DNA from: Reticulitermes lucifugus
Taxonomy: Eukaryota; Arthropoda; Insecta; Blattodea; Rhinotermitidae
Assembly (NCBI GenBank): GCA_026260175.1
Contig: JAKCWW010000919.1
Coordinates: 4,259-68,258 of the forward strand
Direction of reading: 5' to 3'
DNA length: 64,000 nucleotides
In this document: one piece after another, positions 59,981 to 64,000 of the stretch
Layout of the letters: the number at the start of each line of letters is the position of its first letter
Position numbering within the stretch: the first letter of the stretch is position 1
The notes under the pieces: model-generated
The model's database searches: none
Told to the model about the DNA's origin: nothing
Seen by the model: only the letters and a program-made list of their open reading frames with translations
Position numbers and translations under genes: made by a program

Positions 59981-60526
59981 TACCAACAAATGCACCACAT
60001 CAAATACATATAAATAGTCAAGACTTTACTGCGACATGTTTCGGTAAAATTATACCATCACCATGGAGTACATTTTGCCAAAATGAAAACCAAATGCAAG
60101 TGGTATTTACAATGTTTCATTACCTGTATTTGTAGATATATATGTGCGTTTGAACTCAAATTTAATCTTACAATATATTTAAAACATTTCTTATCCAGCA
60201 GACATAATTTGCACATAATAAAATTAGAATCTTAGTACTTGGCCACATTAGAAGCACCTAATCACCAACTGCTACGATTCTAATTTTATTATGTACAAAT
60301 TGTATCTGCTGCATAAGAAATGTTTTAACTATATTTTAAGCTTAAATTTGAGTTCAACCGCACATATATATCTACTAATACAGGTAATGAAACATTATAA
60401 ATACCACTTGCATTTGGTTTTCATTTTGGCAAAATGTATTCCATGGTGATGGTATAATTTTACCGAAACATGTCGCAGTAGAGTCTTGATTATTTATATG
60501 TATTTGATGTGGTGCATTTGTTGGTA
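59981..60526. repeat. Symmetrical foldback element, 251-bp arms
   Basis: Left arm 59981-60231 begins TACCAACAAATGCACCACAT and ends AAATTAGAATC. Right arm 60276-60526 is its reverse complement with about 5-8% differences. The loop 60232-60275 is 44 bp. Each arm carries a GCGACATGTTTCGG and CCATCACCATGG block (hammerhead-like family motif). No coding capacity. It would move, if ever, with enzymes from elsewhere. Confidence 0.95.
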
Positions 60527-60529
60527 TAA

Positions 60530-61475
60530 CAAAAGAAAGAAGGGACAAACTTTTCTTACCGTACTAACAACTCTGTGACATTCCTCGTCAACACAAAACG
60601 TTCTCCATTCCTTTGTCACGTCGCCTCTCTTAAGTTCAAATACACTCTTGAGGACTCCATTTATAAAAATCGTAATTCGACATCTTCCTTAAAGTGAGGG
60701 ACTTGGATATAAACTCTCCATTTGAAACGAGTATGTTTAAGTAACAAGGAAACATCAAAATGTGCAAAGAAGGAAAGAATGGGCAACAAAATGTGTAAAA
60801 GATAAAAAGCAAACACTGAGTAAACCTTTTATAATGAGATGGGATTATTAAGAGACAAAGAAAGAGAAAATGTACCAAAGAATTGTGGCTAATTAACTTA
60901 ATTACTAGTCTCTTTTGTAAGGCTCAGCTAGGGATTTGTAGCGGAATCAAGTTGCCAGCACTGCTGCATTAGAGCACAATGACATGCAATTGTCGCTTAC
61001 GCGTCGTTATATTTTAACTGTAATTAGCTTAATTGACAGAGTTTAAAGCTCAGTTTCTGACAAAGCATAAGAACAATTTTTTTTTCAACACAAACTAATT
61101 TCTTCTACTGATTATTCAGTATGTAATATTTATACCATTCTCTGATATTATATCTGAAGACATAATACAATATTTCACAATTCACTTTTACTCAAACTGG
61201 AGGAAAGTAATTCACACTTCGAAACACGCACCCCTCACTTGATGTAACTGCAGACAATGACTCTCAAATTATAAATTATGTTACCTTTTTTCGTGCACAA
61301 ATTTCGGACGGCGAAACGATATAGATAGTAGCAATAGGTAAGAGCACATTATTGAGGAATCTGTTTTTGGGGGAGTTGATGACGCGTCGTTGAGCAATTA
61401 TGTTTCAGTCCTTGTTAAAGAAAATAGTGCATTCATCTTCAATGATCTAGATGTCTCCATTCTTCCCGGACCTCT
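60530..61475. other. No recognised feature
   Basis: Non-coding AT-rich DNA. Confidence 0.5.
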
Positions 61476-61480
61476 AGACC

Positions 61481-61520
61481 CTTGAAGATGAAGGCACTAT
61501 GTTCCTTCGAAAGGTCGGGA
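61481..61520 (+). other. Hammerhead-like motif
   Basis: CTTGAAGATGAAGGCACTAT, then GTTCCTTCGAAAGGTCGGG. GAAGG and CCTTC can form a perfect 5-bp stem II directly before GAAA, and GTCGG follows. The 5' core reads TTGAAGA instead of CTGANGA. Confidence 0.4.
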
Positions 61521-61973
61521 ACAGATGATCCTGTAACTAGGCGCTGTGTCCCAGAAAAACGGAATTTTAAACCACACTGGCGGGGAAACCCCAACACCCG
61601 CAGCTACTTCACTGTCATATTTTCCACAAGATACGAATTTGTAATAAGTAGAGTTCGAGAGTCCGTGTGCATCTGTGCCTGCGTGACTGTCCGCGTGTTT
61701 AAACACAGAAAACGCTGAACGAAGCTCGAAGAAGAATTTGTTCTGAAGCTGTACACTGAGTTCAATCATGTTTTGTAACCGTGTGCTAAAACCACTAATT
61801 TATAGGCCAATTAACATAAAAATTCCTATATTTTATCAAAGCCAGCTCATAACATGAAGTACTTTACGATACAAAAATGCTGACCTGCAGCTCACATTAA
61901 CTTCCTCCGTGGAGCAGAGTCCTTCTTGAGAAGGTAATTATTTCTCTGGCTATTTAAAAAATACTTCCCATTT

Positions 61974-62108
61974 TATCGGATCTGGATATTTACTGCTGTG
62001 TTCACAACAGGACACCTCTTGTCACTAGCCTCAGTCGGGTGAATGCAGTCCACGTCCTCCCATTATATTCCCTTTAGATCCATTTTAATATTATCTCTTA
62101 CCTAAGAC
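61974..62108 (-). repeat. LINE 3' tail, family D, fragment
   Basis: Minus strand: GATAATATTAAAATGGATCT, then GGGAGGACGTGGACTGCATT and GACAAGAGGTGTCCTGTTGT; codes the DNIKMD part. Confidence 0.55.
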
Positions 62109-62111
62109 ATA

Positions 62112-63025
62112 CGGATTTTAATTACCTTTGTAAGGTGCACATTTAGTAAAATATAAGCTAGTATACATCGCTTCATAAGAGTTACGTGCTCTAACGAATT
62201 TTAATTACATTCAACACGAATTTTATTCATTAGCCTGTCGAGAGTTTAAATAAATAATTCATTGCCAAATATATTAAAAAAACCAGTTTCATAATAATTG
62301 AACACATACACTACGGCATTGCCAAAGATGAAGGATTCTTTCAAATATTACTTCAGAAAACATCCCCAATACCTCAAATATCGTGAAAGTAAGTGACGTG
62401 TTAACTTTCAGCTCGATCAAGTTCACTGGGACATGATTTACGATGCGTTCAGTCTTCGTGTTTGTGCACGTGGCCTAGAGTTTCTGAAAACCATAAGAGA
62501 GCACAATAAACCAGAAGAAAGGAACACAGTGGGAAGTTACAAGAACGCTGCATTGCAATAAAAAAAAAGAATGAGGTAGTGTATAGGAACAGAGATGGAA
62601 AGCGAACACAAAAAACTGAAGACAGTATTTGATATCACTGATTCTGGGCGAAAGAATTGATTCTATATAAAACTCCGTAAATTCTGAACCAAAATTAAAG
62701 CATACAATCAGTAACACGATGTAGAAACTGTGTGATCTACAGATCATAGGTAAAGCCTAAACGGAACGAAGTTGTTGATACGATTCTAAATGTTCGGGCT
62801 TATCACGTACATGTGAATGTTTTTAGCACTTCTAGGTATCATACACGTGTGTGTAGACACTTTAACTTGGCTATAACAGAAGGCAGAATTATTGCAAACA
62901 GGTAAACCTACTACATGTAATCTGTTTTATTGTTCTGATAGTCTCGTACACTGTCACTACAAACTTATATCAGATATGTATTCACTCACTCAACCAACGA
63001 ATGCACTATTATAATTAAACTCTCA
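62112..63025. other. No recognised feature
   Basis: Non-coding DNA; the 90-residue minus frame at 62475-62747 has no motif. Confidence 0.5.
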
Positions 63026-63029
63026 CTAG

Positions 63030-63074
63030 TACCCTACATATGTTTCGGCCCCATTGTGGCCATCATCAGGGGTA
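63030..63074 (-). ncRNA. Candidate type I hammerhead ribozyme motif
   Basis: Minus strand, 45 nt. Stem I is TACCC (63074-63070) with GGGTA (63034-63030). The CTGATGA core is at 63069-63063. Stem II is GGCC (63061-63058) with GGCC (63050-63047). The GAAA core is at 63046-63043. Stem III is the palindrome CATATG. The cleavage dinucleotide UA precedes GGGTA. One extra U sits between the CTGATGA core and stem II, which departs from the consensus. Very short stem III is known from Penelope-like retroelement hammerheads. Whether it cleaves is unknown. Confidence 0.5.
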
Positions 63075-63266
63075 ACTTGTTAAATATATATTTCACTTTA
63101 CACTGTCCTATTTGGCACTGTTAATCCACTATTGTTCTATCAGTGTTACTTCTTTACACTGGAAGTCATAAGCATAACACCAAGTTTCAAAATAGTATAG
63201 TGCCGTAGAAAATTTGGTAACTGCGTGATTTCAGGCTTCCGCCATGGTATAAATGATATCTTAGAC

Positions 63267-63429
63267 CTTCTGGGATGTTACGCATCGTACATTAGTAGTT
63301 ATTTACCGACGTTTCGGAACAACATATCGTCCCAATCTTCAGGGATTTACCCTTGAATATGGAACCGTTACGTTGTCCCGAAACGTCTGTAAATAACTAC
63401 CCATCTACGCTACCTAACATCCCAGAAGA
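63267..63429. repeat. Foldback element with paired hammerhead-like motifs
   Basis: Left arm runs from CTTCTGGGATGTTACGCATC to ACCGACGTTTCGGAACAACA, and the right arm is its diverged complement, ending CTACCTAACATCCCAGAAG. Minus-strand left motif: CCCTGAAGATTGGGACGATA, then GTTGTTCCGAAACGTCGG, with GGGAC/GTTCC as stem II. Preceded by ATTTCAGGCTTCCGCCATGG, as at 22230. Confidence 0.75.
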
Positions 63430-63434
63430 GTGAT

Positions 63435-64000
63435 GATCTCCTGACAAATTATTACCCACTGACGCAGCGTCCTATCCCAGAATAAGAGTGTCAAATACAT
63501 CGCTGTGAGAATTTTAAGACTCCTATAAAACACTTAAATTCACACCACAACAATTTATATTTATGGATTTATGTCTGTGCACTCTTCTTGGAAAGTAAAA
63601 AAGTTACAATTGATAAATGTTACTAGTTCGACACTACTGCCTTCAGACTTATTTAAATAATTAAGGGGGAATTACAAAACTTGTTTATAACATATGTATT
63701 GAAAATTCCAAAAGCCGTTTAGAACCCCAGACGCACTGCAACACCCCAGTCCCAATAAATCTCTTACCCTTAATAGAAATACGATTTCATCCCTCGAGAA
63801 CGTGAGTCCAACCCAACATTACCTCACTCTGAATTGATCGAAAAATGTCACGTATGTTCTCACTTGGGTGCATATCATTATTTCTGGGAACGTTTTCAGA
63901 CCAGATAATAAATCTTACAGGCGATAAAAAGGTTATGCTTGTAACAACAAAAGGAAGGAAAATGTAGCCAATACAAGCTGGCTACAGGCCAAGCATTATT
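63435..64000. other. No recognised feature
   Basis: Non-coding DNA to the window edge. Confidence 0.5.

Noticed and set aside
1-64000. LTR retroelements, Polintons or endogenous viruses
   Set aside because: No frame with gag, protease, integrase, capsid or envelope character and no pair of long direct repeats was recognised; the only reverse transcriptase seen belongs to a LINE.

Overview
This window looks like non-coding DNA from a large arthropod genome, most likely an insect. Coding content is very sparse, introns are kilobases long, and microsatellites, tRNA-derived SINEs and decayed LINE ends are everywhere. The repeat types resemble those I associate with cockroaches and termites (Blattodea), but that placement is an inference. 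There are no bacterial-style operons, CRISPR arrays or rRNA genes, and I could not identify any intact LTR element.

The only host gene I can support is on the minus strand. Two exons with good splice signals, 15448-15569 and 1960-2110, join in phase 0 and encode one complete immunoglobulin domain of the Lachesin/Klingon/IgLON-like cell-adhesion type. The 13.3-kb intron between them is full of repeats. Sequence below 1960 is the next intron (the donor leaves phase 1). Sequence above 15569 is upstream intron for an unknown distance. I could not find the other exons. A 48-nt splice-bounded segment at 18899-18946 (+) is a weak candidate exon of some other transcript.

The rest is repeats. I use working labels. 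SINE-A (4 copies), SINE-B (3), SINE-C (10, including one copy inserted in another) and SINE-F (2) have tRNA-like heads; C and F share a body although their heads differ. D is a set of LINE 3' ends (10 copies) coding a tail with a GRPRxxWEDxIKMD-like motif. G is a family with GACG/GACA tracts and a terminal hairpin (3 copies). An RTE/BovB-like LINE lies at 41808-43928, lacks much of its reverse transcriptase and is split by a second insertion that carries a nuclease-like fragment and an assembly gap. A short pogo/Tc1-like MITE lies at 25473-25663. A 43-bp minisatellite at 17103-17545 carries CACGTG in nearly every unit and contains the other assembly gap.

The most interesting signal is a recurring motif, CTGAWGATGG...CCGAAAC(n)GTC, found at about ten places in both orientations. 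Its best copy (63030-63074, minus) folds on paper as a type I hammerhead ribozyme with a very short stem III, as known from Penelope-like retroelements. Several copies sit as head-to-head pairs in the arms of foldback elements, including a striking symmetrical 251-44-251 bp inverted repeat at 59981-60526.
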